Source: Linderina pennispora (Eukaryota; Kickxellomycota; Kickxellomycetes; Kickxellales; Kickxellaceae). From it: a stretch of DNA of 26,658 nt. The notes beneath the pieces are model-generated. The model had not been told where the DNA came from. It ran no database searches and worked only from the letters and a program-made list of their open reading frames with translations. This document shows, one piece after another, positions 10,215 to 19,626 of the stretch. Positions within the stretch are counted from its first letter, which is position 1. Each line of letters starts with the position of its first letter. The stretch is taken from NCBI RefSeq assembly GCF_002104995.1, contig NW_024468387.1, positions 1-26,658 on the forward strand. Direction: 5' to 3'. Made by a program: the position numbers and the translations under genes.

Positions 10215-11957
10215 ATGGTACCGGATTTTTCTCTGCTTCCGTACCGTGTTGTGGATCGCATTTGCGAGTACCTGTACTGGCAGGGCGTGCGCGACAACGA
10301 CCTGCACACCTACGCCGGCATCCCCATCGGCCAACTTGACCTTCTGCCGGTCATGCACACCTGCCGCAGCTGGCGCTTTCGCGGCTTGCCAATATTCTAC
10401 GAGGCTGCCGTAGTAGTGGTCGGCGACGGCTCATCATCGCCCAGCCCCTCAAAGCTCTCCAAGTCATCGGGCCGCTCGATCATGATCAAAAGCAACATTG
10501 AGCTGACATTATTCAGCGGCCGTGCGCCGCAGACAAAGTACCTGGTTCTGTTTTCCAACCGGCACACGCACCCCGAGGACTTTCTGATCGAGCTCGAGAT
10601 CACAGAGTTTGCGCAGTACGAGTGGCCCAGTATTACGACTCTGTTTTTCCACCACCCGCTCAGCGACAGAAGGCTGCTGACGGAGAAGGAGGTCGATGTG
10701 CAGGACGAAACTATCACTGTAATCAATAGCTGTTTGATCAATAGCCTGCCGGCGCTGGAGCGGATCCGCGCCTTGATCAACAACAAGGATAGCTACGGGT
10801 TGTATCCGATCGACGACCTGGTTACGGCGAAAAAAGACACGCTCCGCGACGTGATTTTGCTGTCTCGCCTGCCCATCGCGCTGGGCATCCAGAGGTTCGC
10901 CCAAAACCTGACCCATCTGACGCTGTACAGCGCGAACAGCAAGTCAGCATTACGCATGCCGAGGGCCATTGCCAGCTCACTGATCTCGCTGGAGATCGGG
11001 CCAGTTGCGCCTACCGATATCTGGGGGCCATTCGCGGGCTCCGGCAACGACTCCGAGCCCGTCGACTTTTGTTCGCTGCGCATCCTGAAGCTCAAATTCA
11101 CCAATGCCCATCTGCGGATGCTGAGCGGCGCGGGCACAAAGGAAGCAAAGAAGGCGACGAAGCGGTTTGCCAGCCCCGGGCCTGACAACGAGGTAGTCAA
11201 GGGCATCTACCCGCTGTTCCCCAAGCTTGAATTCCTGGCTATCATCGCGTACCCGTACGACATTGCGCAGTTTCTGGAGAACTTCCCGCGCTCGCAAATC
11301 AAGCACCTCAGGCTCCTGCGCTGCCCGAACCGGATCTTCAGCATCAACTGGGCCAACTTCCAGCCTCTGATCACTTGCAGTATCGATGTGCCGCCGCTGC
11401 TCAACGACAACTACCACGACAAGCTCGAAGCCTGGCTGGCCAAGGACATGCTGAAGCACCACGGGTCCCTGAAGGAGCTGCGGATTGTAGTTGAGTCTGC
11501 AATGCACATATCGCTGCCCCACCACGGCTCGCTGCCGCAGCTGCAGAGCCTGACCCTCGACCTGCGCTTCAAGTTCTCCGACATGCCGAGCGTGCTCATG
11601 GCCATGCCGAAACTGCGCTTCCTCACCCTGATGGTCTACACTGCCAGCAACAAGGCGAAGGACCTGGTTGCCAGCCGCTCCACCAAGCACGCAATCGTCA
11701 AGCACGACGTCATCAGCAAGTCGCTCGAGCAGCTCACCATCTACATCTACGACCTATCGCCAGGTCGTGCTGAGCGCACATTGACCAAGACTTCGTGGCT
11801 GGTGGCGCGCACACCTGGGATTATCAGGCTCCGCACCCAACGCGACTATGTGCATGTGATGCAGAAATGCATCCAGGAGACCATCGAGGACAAGCACGAT
11901 GCGCCGCCCAGTGTCCGGCACTTGCAGCACCTGGAGTACCGCATTGTCAACGAATAA
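10215..11957 (+). CDS. F-box-like protein with leucine-rich C-terminal region
   Basis: An intact single-exon gene of 580 residues. Residues about 6-65 look like an F-box: LLPYRVVDRICEYLYW, an insertion, then LLPVMHTCRSWRFRGLPIFYEA, matching the LP..V...I..YL...L.....VC..WR....P..Y pattern. The remainder repeats leucine-rich segments such as LTHLTLYSAN, SLISLEIG, LRILKLKF, IKHLRLLRC, LKELRIVVES and LQSLTLDLRF, consistent with an irregular LRR solenoid that would bind a substrate for SCF ubiquitin ligase. The substrate is unknown. The start is the first ATG (AATAAATGGT). The stop codon is embedded in AATAAA (11953-11958), so the poly(A)-like signal overlaps the stop. A degraded relative appears to lie at 3107-3979. 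Confidence 0.85.
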   Translation: MVPDFSLLPYRVVDRICEYLYWQGVRDNDLHTYAGIPIGQLDLLPVMHTCRSWRFRGLPIFYEAAVVVVGDGSSSPSPSKLSKSSGRSIMIKSNIELTLFSGRAPQTKYLVLFSNRHTHPEDFLIELEITEFAQYEWPSITTLFFHHPLSDRRLLTEKEVDVQDETITVINSCLINSLPALERIRALINNKDSYGLYPIDDLVTAKKDTLRDVILLSRLPIALGIQRFAQNLTHLTLYSANSKSALRMPRAIASSLISLEIGPVAPTDIWGPFAGSGNDSEPVDFCSLRILKLKFTNAHLRMLSGAGTKEAKKATKRFASPGPDNEVVKGIYPLFPKLEFLAIIAYPYDIAQFLENFPRSQIKHLRLLRCPNRIFSINWANFQPLITCSIDVPPLLNDNYHDKLEAWLAKDMLKHHGSLKELRIVVESAMHISLPHHGSLPQLQSLTLDLRFKFSDMPSVLMAMPKLRFLTLMVYTASNKAKDLVASRSTKHAIVKHDVISKSLEQLTIYIYDLSPGRAERTLTKTSWLVARTPGIIRLRTQRDYVHVMQKCIQETIEDKHDAPPSVRHLQHLEYRIVNE

Positions 11958-12385
11958 ATGTTTGTTCATGCTTTCTTGCACGTGCGTAGTTGCTGGCGTC
12001 CAGCCGATTCCTCTGCAAAGCAACCTTAGTGTATTGTGTTCCTATATCCTATCACGTGCAAACTCTCGATCGGCCCTTGCGATCACGGACTCGTGTCTTA
12101 TCCGCCTCCGACTGAGAAGCTGCGATCTGTTGCCAGAGATTGGCTGCGAGTTTATAGAGGAAAAGTGGCAGAGAGACGTGGGTGCTGAATACCGACGCTG
12201 CATCAAGAACCATGCACGGGCCGGAGATGACTCGATCGCTTTACATCCGGCATCGCGGAGGTTAGAGCACCCCCACGAGGCTCATATAAAACCCATCGCG
12301 ACCGAGACCCAGCTCCGCCAGCAAAAGAAAAACACAGCCTCCGATTTTTTTTAACTTGCACTGCTCAGCTCTCCGTTTTTGTACC
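11958..12385. promoter_or_regulatory. Upstream region of the HSDL2-like gene
   Basis: This 428-base stretch follows the F-box gene and precedes the ATG at 12386. It has two CACGTG E-boxes (11979-11984 and 12053-12058, the first close to the preceding stop) and a good TATA box, TATAAAA at 12285-12291, 95 bases before the ATG. I found no gene in it. Confidence 0.55.
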
Positions 12386-13264
12386 ATGAGCCTCAAAGAC
12401 ACCGTTGTTTTCATCACTGGCGGCTCGCGCGGAATCGGCGAGGCTATTGCTATCCGTCTTGCCAAGGAGGGCGCCAGCATCGCCATTGCTGCCAAAACTG
12501 CCGACCCGCACTCGACGCTTCCGGGCACCATCTACACCGCTGCCAAGGCTATCGAGGCCGCTGGCGGCAAGGCACTGCCGGTGCAGTGCGATATCCGCGA
12601 CGAGCAGCAGGTCAAGGCGGCGCTGGCAAAGACGGTTGAGACCTTTGGCCACCTGGACGTGGTGATCAACAATGCCTCAGCGATCTATCTGAAGAGCACG
12701 CTGGAGACCGACCCGAAGCGCTACGACCTGATGCACAACATCAACGGGCGCGGCACCTGGCTGGTGACCAAGCTGGCGCTACCGTACTTGATCAAGTCGA
12801 AGAACCCGCGTGTGCTGACGATGAGCCCGCCGCTGGACCTGAGTCAGAAGTGGTTCGAGAAGAACCCGGCATACACGGTCGCCAAGTACAACATGTCCCT
12901 GTATGTGCTGGGCCACTCGGCCGAGTTCGCCAAATACGGCATCGCGGTCAATGGCCTGTGGCCGTACACAACCATTGGGACTGCGGCGTTGAACATGATC
13001 GACGAAGCCAAGGGCCAACCCGACCTGCGCACGCCCGAGATCATGGCAGACGCCGCACTAGAGATCCTGAAGAAGCCAGTGTCGTTCACCGGCAACCTGT
13101 GCATTGACGAGATTGTCCTGCGCGAGGCCGGTGTCACTGACATGGGCAAGTACGCGACCACACCTGGAACCAAGGACGAGGATCTCCGGCCAGACATCTT
13201 CATTGGGGAGCCAGACCACGCTCGCTTGCGTCTGCTTCGCGTCCAGCACAAGGCAAGGCTGTAA
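12386..13264 (+). CDS. HSDL2: HSDL2-like peroxisomal short-chain dehydrogenase/reductase
   Basis: An intact single exon encodes 292 residues from the ATG at 12386; the frame extends upstream only through non-ATG codons. The Rossmann nucleotide-binding motif is TGGSRGIGEAIA (about residues 11-22), followed by the NNASA motif (SDR usually NNAG), the conserved NINGRGTW, and the catalytic pair in YTVAK with a Ser in TMSPPL. This arrangement and the WPYTTIGTAA segment are typical of hydroxysteroid dehydrogenase-like protein 2. The last three residues are ARL, a permitted PTS1, so the enzyme is probably peroxisomal. Animal HSDL2 has a C-terminal SCP2 sterol-carrier domain; this one stops after the SDR domain. 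The natural substrate is unknown, but fatty acid metabolism is likely from the localisation. Confidence 0.88.
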   Translation: MSLKDTVVFITGGSRGIGEAIAIRLAKEGASIAIAAKTADPHSTLPGTIYTAAKAIEAAGGKALPVQCDIRDEQQVKAALAKTVETFGHLDVVINNASAIYLKSTLETDPKRYDLMHNINGRGTWLVTKLALPYLIKSKNPRVLTMSPPLDLSQKWFEKNPAYTVAKYNMSLYVLGHSAEFAKYGIAVNGLWPYTTIGTAALNMIDEAKGQPDLRTPEIMADAALEILKKPVSFTGNLCIDEIVLREAGVTDMGKYATTPGTKDEDLRPDIFIGEPDHARLRLLRVQHKARL

Positions 13265-14171
13265 TGAATGTTCTTTTAAATTACATATCCAAGTATGTGA
13301 ATGCTCGCAATACCGTGCTTTTTGTATTTTTGTTTGAAATCAACGCGGAGAATGTGCGCTTGTAGTATGCTGCATCTCTCCCCTTCACCGTATTCAATGT
13401 CTCTCTGCACGTCATACATGTAGACTATCTGTTAGAAATCCGCCAGTCGTGTTTCAGAGTATATTTGTAGCCAACCCCCACCCCTTTTTTGTTCTGGCAT
13501 CCGATTACCCAGTGGAATCACGGCACAATGCTCGTCGCAGGTCTTTATGAGCTGCCCATGCAGATGCGTCCATCCCTGCCCAGATATGGCTTGTCACGCT
13601 TTATGCCTATAGTCGGCAATTGCACGCACCTCCTGATATCAATCCAGGATTAATCCCCAACCTTCCCTCGCTCTTCAAACTTGCGCTGCACTTTGCCACA
13701 TGCTCCTTTGGTCTACAAATAGTGCAAACCGGAAACTGTGCAAAGGGCGCGTTCGCGTGCTTTCAGGAGTGTGAAGCTCCAAAGTTGCCCGACAAGGCCC
13801 CTTGGGAAATTCTCAGTACTGTGGCATTTCTGATAGATGCAGTTTAGACCGACCTTACTACAGTCCTATGTGTCGAGGATTTTTATATTAGCCGCGATAT
13901 CCAAGCTCCAAACCGGGATTCGGCACAGCACGCATGCTTTCTCGGTTTTTGGGGACATGGCGATTTGTACTGAGCTCGGTAGCCAATACGGTGTTATTTA
14001 TCGCCCTGTACGTGCCACGTCTGCAATTCGCACACTATGTGCACCCTTAGCTGCCCTTTTTAACACCTGGAGCAGGAGAGAGGTAGCCTAGGGAAAGATC
14101 AAACACAATTTTTCGTCTCTCACCCATCAGCTCTTGCTTTCGCACAGGCGCAAGGATATTTAGTTGTTAAT

Positions 14172-14183
14172 ACTATCGATAGT
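14172..14183. repeat. 12-bp perfect palindrome ACTATCGATAGT
   Basis: The sequence equals its own reverse complement. It sits in the gene-free region with TA-rich flanks (TTAATACTATCG...GATACTAAG). It may be a dimeric factor site or chance; several 12-bp palindromes are expected in a window of this size. Confidence 0.4.
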
Positions 14184-14363
14184 GATACTAAGGAAAGTGG
14201 TACATCCCGGTGCAACTGCATTGCGCTTCAGATGCCAACCCAGGTGCGATGCACATGGGATCTTGTGAATCGGTATATGTACAACACATGGGCCGGTGCA
14301 AACTTTCTTCAGGGTGGGATATTCTTATAGGCGCCCAGTGCTGCCTGTTCTCTACATGAAATC

Positions 14364-14383
14364 GCTGGGCTGGGCTGGGCTGG
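14364..14383. repeat. (GCTGG)4 short tandem repeat
   Basis: Four perfect copies of GCTGG lie side by side in non-coding sequence. It is a minor microsatellite with no evident function. Confidence 0.8.
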
Positions 14384-15987
14384 ACCCTCAGCAAATGCCT
14401 GCGTTCTATTTTGGCTCATGAAAGCGCGGAAAAACAAATATGCACCACGGGAAATCCCTCGCCTTTCGTGCTGTAGGGATCGCTACGATGGCCCACTGTG
14501 AGAGCTGACTCCACGACAGCGCTGTGCATTGGCCAAAAGGATCTTTGCTTCGTCAGTTGCCTTCCTAAGAGCCATGCTTTGAAATCCTCAAGAACAGAAA
14601 TTTTTTGCATGGGAACGAGCACTTCTCTACAGCGCACAAATATCTCATCTTAGGCTACCAAGTGCATTGGGCAGTTATTGTGGTGGTTTTGTTGCTTTAA
14701 GGGAATGAACTCTGCCCATGGCGCAAGTCCCGCCACAAGGATCTCAGACAGGCAATGAGTAGGTTTATTGAGTCCAGACAGCTGCATCTACTCAGGCTCC
14801 CCCTCTGCCGAATTCATTTCGTTCTGCCGATTTGTTGGGCTAATTAGCACCCCTCCTTGCCTTTTGCAGGTGCACAATACGCGGACTTGGGACCCAGGAT
14901 CCACATTTCACTTGCACGAGAGACTTGTATCCTACAGGACTGTGTGTCAAGCGCCCTTCTCTCGTGGGCAATCACTGTTTGCTCGGCTGGTAGTCTCATT
15001 TTGTTTATTGGCTATCAGAGCCCCATTTCACTCCCCTCCCTCCTTCCTCTTGGACATATGGACACAAGTAGCTGCTATACCAGTGCAGCATGGGCTCATT
15101 CCTTGACTGTGCTCCAATGGTAGCCAACGGCAGAAATGGCGAGTGATTCCTGTGAAGGACCTCCTCGTCCCACAGATCAATGTTGTCAGCTCAACTTACC
15201 CGTCAATCCCTCATAAGTCGCCGGTAGATTATCTTGGCGCAAAAAACCCGCCGAGAAAATCAGCTACTCACCAAGAACAAAGTGCGTGCTTTCCGATTAC
15301 AATCCACATGCAATGTGCTGTCCCGGGGTGTTCACACTCATCTTTCTACCTGCCCTTTCGCCGCTCCCATGAGGCACATCATTGATCATTTCTCGCTGTG
15401 ATGAATGCCAGGTCAGAACGCAAAACAGACAAAGCTTTGTTCACAGCTCTCTGCATAAAGAATGAATGCAAAGAGGCGGTATGTAAAAAGCTCGACATGC
15501 TCTATAATAGTGAGAGTCCACAGAGAAAGAGACGCCGGATTTGCTCGGTATTTGGGAACAGCGCTACCTCGCACCGGTGCTTACAATACCATCGGCATGG
15601 TGTGGGCTGCCTTCCGGCTGACAACCTGCTCGCCTGCCCATGAATTTCCTCCAAGATTCGGTATTTTTGTTTTGATAGCTCTGCCTCCTATATCAGGTGC
15701 TTAACCTAAGCGGCCGCACCGGTATCCATTGGTCAGTATATGCACTCACAAACGACTAGTCCTGCTGATTGCATACGTGTTGGTCGCAGTTCTATTTTTG
15801 TCCATTGCCACCTGTGCTAGGCTAAACCCCTACCTCTTGTGCATGCATTCTGGCGGGCGTTAAATTGCACATCGTCTTTTTCTCCTGCATTTTCTGGCCT
15901 GAAAGGGAGGCGCATTGCCGAAGGGGAGGGTGCATCACCCTGTGTGCCTGCCCGCCGATCTGCAATTTTCGCCACTATCACAGCAAA

Positions 15988-15997
15988 AGAAATTTCT
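15988..15997. promoter_or_regulatory. Minimal heat-shock-element-like palindrome
   Basis: AGAAATTTCT is two inverted nGAAn units (GAA-2 bases-TTC), the core arrangement bound by HSF. It lies about 340 bases before the HSF-type start codon and 102 bases before the TATA-like TTATAAG. Two units alone make a weak site, so function is speculative. Confidence 0.3.
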
Positions 15998-16098
15998 CTT
16001 ACATCAACCACGCCCAACCTTTTTTGCTCGCAACGACCGCTGGCGACCAGCCCACATAGGTCCCTTTTTGCGGCACGACCCGGTTTCCAGCGGGCTCC

Positions 16099-16105
16099 TT
16101 ATAAG
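16099..16105 (+). promoter_or_regulatory. TATA-like element of the HSF-type gene
   Basis: TTATAAG lies about 230 bases before the ATG at 16336, followed by a pyrimidine-rich leader. It is a plausible core promoter but was recognised only by sequence and position. Confidence 0.4.
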
Positions 16106-16335
16106 CTGGCGTCTACAGCCTTGGGGTCTCCTCCGCTTTATCCTCACTTGGTATCAGCCCTGCAATTCGCACTTTCTCTCTTTCACTAAGCTTTTTATAG
16201 CCTTTTTTACGCAGCCAGTCATTTTTGTGATCATTTCCTCGCGCATTTAGTACTTCCCAATACCCCTTTGAGATATTTTCCCTCACATCGAGGAAGGCTC
16301 ATTTGTTTATTTGTAACCCTATCATCGTCATCGCC

Positions 16336-19003
16336 ATGATACGCAGCACTACGTCCGCAGTGACTACAAGAAAGTCCCACAGACCCTATAGGCAATACCC
16401 ACTTCCACGGCCCGAGAACTTCATTTCCATTCTCTACAAGTAAGTTTGCCTTTATCCTGCTACCTCTCTTTCTGCACTGGCCTGGCCGTGCTTAGTCTAT
16501 GTGCCACTGGGCTCTTCCTCACTTATCCTCGCCACCATGCACCTCAAATGATCTCACTGTGTCTCTCACCATTGCTGCCTCCCCATTTTTGCCTTCACAC
16601 GCAATTCGGATATCGCAGCAAGCACCAGGAATTGCCGCATGCAGGAGGAATGTGCCTGCGTGCTCCTGACTTGTCCATTGCTTACTGGTCCCCCCGATGG
16701 TCGCCCACCGCTATCAGTGTGCGTAGTTCTGGGGGCGCCATTTGCGGAGTTTCCATACATGTCACCATCGCACAATGTGTGCCAAGCGGCAAAAATAGAA
16801 TTAGGAACGCCCTGCAAACCTTGTGTTCATATTGTCCCCTCTCTTTCGTTTCTCTTTGCTGAGCGTCAAAAGAGATACATTTTGGTGTTGTTCACACTTC
16901 TATTCCTTTCTCATAATACGGATGCAATTACGGAAATTACAGAAAGGATCTGGGAGCGGGCTGCCCCTTTGGCCTGAGGAAGGCAGCAGCATTTTGCTCT
17001 TCTTTGTACATTAATTTTTGCCATGGTGGTGATGCATGCAGGTTGCATGTCGTTCAGTTTCTCTTAGAAACCTGTACAAAGACAGCTGCTGCACACAATA
17101 CAGAGGTGGTCATCCTACACCCGTTTGCCGTCACCTGCATTGTCTGCCATCGGCACATGTCCTAAACCCACCCTGTGCAACTTTTTATAGCATCCTCGAG
17201 CACCACAACTACTGGTGTCTTCACTGGAATGAAGATGGGACTCAAATTATCGTCGAGCACCCAGAGTCGGTCGCACGCGAAGTCCTGCCGCACCACTTTG
17301 GGACCCGAAAGTACCAGTCCTTCACACGTCAATTCCACCTCTACCGCTTCCGCCGCATTGCCGACAGCCGCCGCGACAAGAAATATAAGGGCTACTGTCG
17401 CTTCTTCCATCCGGACTTTCTGCGCGACCATCCTCATCTGATCAGCGGTATCACCCGTGTCAAGGTCTCGAAGGCCTCGGCTGCCGCCCGCAAGGAGAAG
17501 CGTGAGAAGGCCGCAAAGGCCAAGGCCGAAGCGAAAGCTCCTGTTAGGATTACTAAAGGGGCCGAAATCAAGATTTGGCGGCTGAACCCAGCATCCCCCA
17601 ATACTTCGCCGTCCAACGATGGGACAATATCGCCGTCAGCACTGACGATGTCAGGCGATGACATGAGCACACCGGATATTGAGCGGACAGCACCAGAGTT
17701 CAACACACCCGAGGCCAAGGATGCTATTGGGTCGCTCCAAATCCTCGAGGATGTTGTCGACGAACTGAGTCTTAGAGGTAAGTCATCACGAAACCACAGC
17801 CTTCATTCTGCGCCCTTATTCAGTGCTCATAGCTGGCCCCCTGCCCCCTCCAAAACCCCTTCTTTCATCTGCAAGATAAATTTGTCGGTCAGAGCCCGGC
17901 TTTTTCATAAGGAGCTGCATCGCATCCCAGCCAAAAAACGGCCATGCTATCTGCAAAGAAAGTTTGCATCCAGCCTGCCGGATGATGTCTCATAATCACC
18001 ACCAACAGTCATTTCAATTGCAGCATGCCGTTGGCTGCTGCTCTGGCGGCCAATTTGCTTATTGTCATTATTGCGTTATTATGCTATTGATGGCTGAACA
18101 TATACAGCGACATGTTCCAATGGAGCTGGCTATTGCATCTTATTGAATACCGCTTTTCTTTTGTCCACTGTGCCCGCACTCCTCAGCTATGCAATCCGCC
18201 ATGCCAATTAACGCCTTTCCAAACCCTCCATTCTCTCAAGCTTAGTTCTCTACTTCGTGCGGGAGCAAATCGACCATGTTTGCGAGACGATCAACATGAA
18301 AATCGCCAGCGCAGCTCCTGAAGGCCCATCAGCCATCCCTTACTGCAGCGAACTTTCCACTGGCCCAGCGACTCTCACTTTACCTATAGAATTAGCGCAC
18401 GTGTCGAGCCATAGCGCACAGTGCTCGACCAAGTCGCCAAATACCCCACTGCTGGTCTCTGGTGTCTCCGCACCGTCGTTGCTCACTTCTGATGCACTGT
18501 CTACAGCAATCCAGGCCCATGTACAACAGCGCTCCAAGCAAATGAGCTCATCAGCTACTTCGCCGCCTATCGTTCCCAGCCAGTCATCGCTTGCGCACGT
18601 AACCGATAGCCTGCTGACCCTTGGTCTCAGCAACAACCTGGCCCCTATGCAGCTCAATTGCGGACCCTTCTTTTCGCCCACGGCATCGCAACTGGGCAGC
18701 GGTACATATGATACAATGCCAATGGCTTCACTTGGATTTGGTGCTGGTCCAATGTCGAATTCTGCTATTGCGAGCGGATTCGCAGACAGTGCTGACCCTA
18801 ATGCAGTTCAGGGACTAGGAGTTACCTTCCCTTCTAGCGCCCCTTCGGCCATTTCCATGCGAACCATGTCCAACCCTACATACCTGTCCTCCACCTCGCC
18901 TATTATGGACAGCCAGACAGGAATGATTACGCCTCTGTGGAATCCGGCCGCTGACCAGCCAGACCCTGCTGATGACTCAGTGTTATCGGCAGAAAGTACG
19001 TAG
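16336..19003 (+). CDS. HSF-type DNA-binding transcription factor, divergent
   Basis: Three exons, 16336-16439, 17191-17777 and 18246-19003, join in perfect phase to 482 residues. Exon 1 ends in FISILY and exon 2 resumes ILEHHNYW, rebuilding the start of the HSF domain (usual form KLY.IL). The domain covers about residues 25-120: W..DG.QI, VLPHHF, SFTRQFHLYRF, then FFHPDFLRDHPHLISGI, matching F.HP.F.R....L..I. The recognition-helix region reads RQFHLYRF where HSF normally has RQLN.YGF. A basic Ala/Lys-rich segment follows (about 125-145). A short helical segment (VVDELSL + VLYFVREQID) is split by intron 2. The last 230 residues are Ser/Thr/Pro-rich and look like an activation region. Homology to Hsf1/Sfl1/Mga1-type factors is secure; target genes and stress role are unknown. 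The end could extend if GTACGT at the stop is used as a donor. Confidence 0.87.
16440..17190 (+). other. Intron 1 (751 bp) of the HSF-type gene
   Basis: The donor is GTAAGT and the acceptor TTTTTATAG; it splits the DNA-binding domain in phase 2. It is about nine times longer than the other introns seen here outside this gene (80-89 bp). I see no internal exon or nested gene in it. Confidence 0.8.
17778..18245 (+). other. Intron 2 (468 bp) of the HSF-type gene
   Basis: The donor is GTAAGT after the codons for DELSLR and the acceptor AAGCTTAG before TTCTCTACTTCG; it is phase 1. An earlier acceptor near 18023 (TTGCAG) leads to an in-frame stop, so the later one was chosen. Reading through the intron gives an early stop at 17995, a possible retained-intron isoform lacking the C-terminal region. 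Confidence 0.7.
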
Positions 19004-19076
19004 ATTGCCAACAAACACGCTTTCCTCCATCATTCCCTGTTATATATGTTCCCTTTCTTCCAACCGCTCCATCACA

Positions 19077-19394
19077 CTACATTCCATATTGCCTTTTCTT
19101 GTCTCTTGTGTTTTCAATACACCCCATCTGCTGTATGACACCATGTACGTATTGCCCATATATATTGTTGATGAGGTTCAGGTCGAGAAGCTTAGCCGTA
19201 CACCCATTCCACACGCAGCTTGTGGGGGAGCGACCGTTAAAGCGGCCCACAGCAGAGGCAAGCGCATTGGTGTTTCTGCTGTCAGAGAGCAAATCACCAA
19301 TTTCGAGCAGATTGGGTCTCAAAGGGGTAGCAGCCGCAACGCTATGCACTAAAAGCAGTGCTGCACCAACGAGGGTGGCAAGTTCGAAATTCAT
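19077..19394 (-). CDS. Small secreted protein, function unknown
   Basis: The ATG at 19394 opens a 105-residue protein. Residues 1-22 are a clear signal peptide: short N-region MNFELA, hydrophobic TLVGAALLLVHSV, cleavage site AAA/T. The mature part is about 83 residues with Cys60, Cys65 and Cys92 and no repeats; I do not recognise a family. A strong TATA box (TATATAAAAA) and a CCAAT-containing palindrome lie about 210-230 bases upstream. The gene is convergent with the HSF-type gene, with 73 bases between the stops. Small secreted proteins of this type in fungi can be cell-wall, signalling or host-interaction proteins, but nothing here decides. The last dozen residues are polar and could be wrong if an unseen intron exists. 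Confidence 0.6.
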   Translation of the reverse strand: MNFELATLVGAALLLVHSVAAATPLRPNLLEIGDLLSDSRNTNALASAVGRFNGRSPTSCVWNGCTAKLLDLNLINNIYGQYVHGVIQQMGCIENTRDKKRQYGM

Positions 19395-19600
19395 GGTTTT
19401 GTTCAGAGAAAGGCTTTGTGGAAAGGCAGGCTGGGAATGCCACTGGATGTGTGCATGGTCAGACACAAAGCATGAGCTTGAATGGTGCGGCTGGACGACT
19501 GACGTAAAGTGAAGTTGGTGAGAGAGCGATAGGGCTGGTGTATGGTGTGCAGGCTGAGAAAGGAACCTGATGGCGACAGTTTCTACACTGGACCGATGCA

Positions 19601-19626
19601 GGACCAATTGGTCCGCTTTTTATATA
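19601..19626 (-). promoter_or_regulatory. TATA box with adjacent 14-bp CCAAT palindrome
   Basis: On the minus strand TATATAAAAA (19626-19617) is followed two bases later by the perfect palindrome GGACCAATTGGTCC (19614-19601), which holds CCAAT on both strands. This is the likely core promoter of the small secreted protein gene. A palindrome just downstream of TATA could act as an operator-like site; this is inference. Confidence 0.5.

Larger units (their letters stand above)
13265..16335. other. 3.07-kb region without a supportable gene, upstream of the HSF-type gene
   Basis: This is the longest gene-free stretch in the window. It is lower in GC than the coding DNA, and its open frames are short, overlap on both strands and have no family motif. 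I looked for tRNA B-boxes, snRNA-like sequence, terminal repeats and transposase fragments and found none. Small structures noted are a perfect palindrome ACTATCGATAGT (14172-14183), a (GCTGG)4 run (14364-14383), AGAAATTTCT (15988-15997) and a TATA-like TTATAAG (16099-16105). The last 250 bases are pyrimidine-rich, like the other 5' leaders here, so the right end is probably promoter and 5'UTR of the HSF-type gene. Confidence 0.55.

Noticed and set aside
10397-11705. Minus-strand open frames of up to 242 codons under the F-box gene.
   Set aside because: They are composition-driven shadows of the intact plus-strand gene.
12356-12385. An upstream extension of the HSDL2-like protein by ten residues.
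   Set aside because: The extension begins with TTG; the first ATG in frame is at 12386 and directly precedes the Rossmann fold.
14857-15123. An 88-codon frame with a hydrophobic segment (ALLSWAITVCSAGSLILFIG).
   Set aside because: It opens with TTG instead of ATG, has no splice or promoter context, and overlaps another equally long unrelated frame.
15710-15723. GCGGCCGCACCGGT, a NotI site touching an AgeI site, looks like a cloning polylinker.
   Set aside because: No vector, adapter or marker sequence flanks it, and the surrounding DNA is like the rest of the gene-free region. Chance is sufficient.
14840-16270. Several CCCCT/AGGGG stress-response-element-like pentamers upstream of the HSF-type gene.
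   Set aside because: A pentamer counted on both strands is expected about six times in 3 kb, so there is no enrichment.
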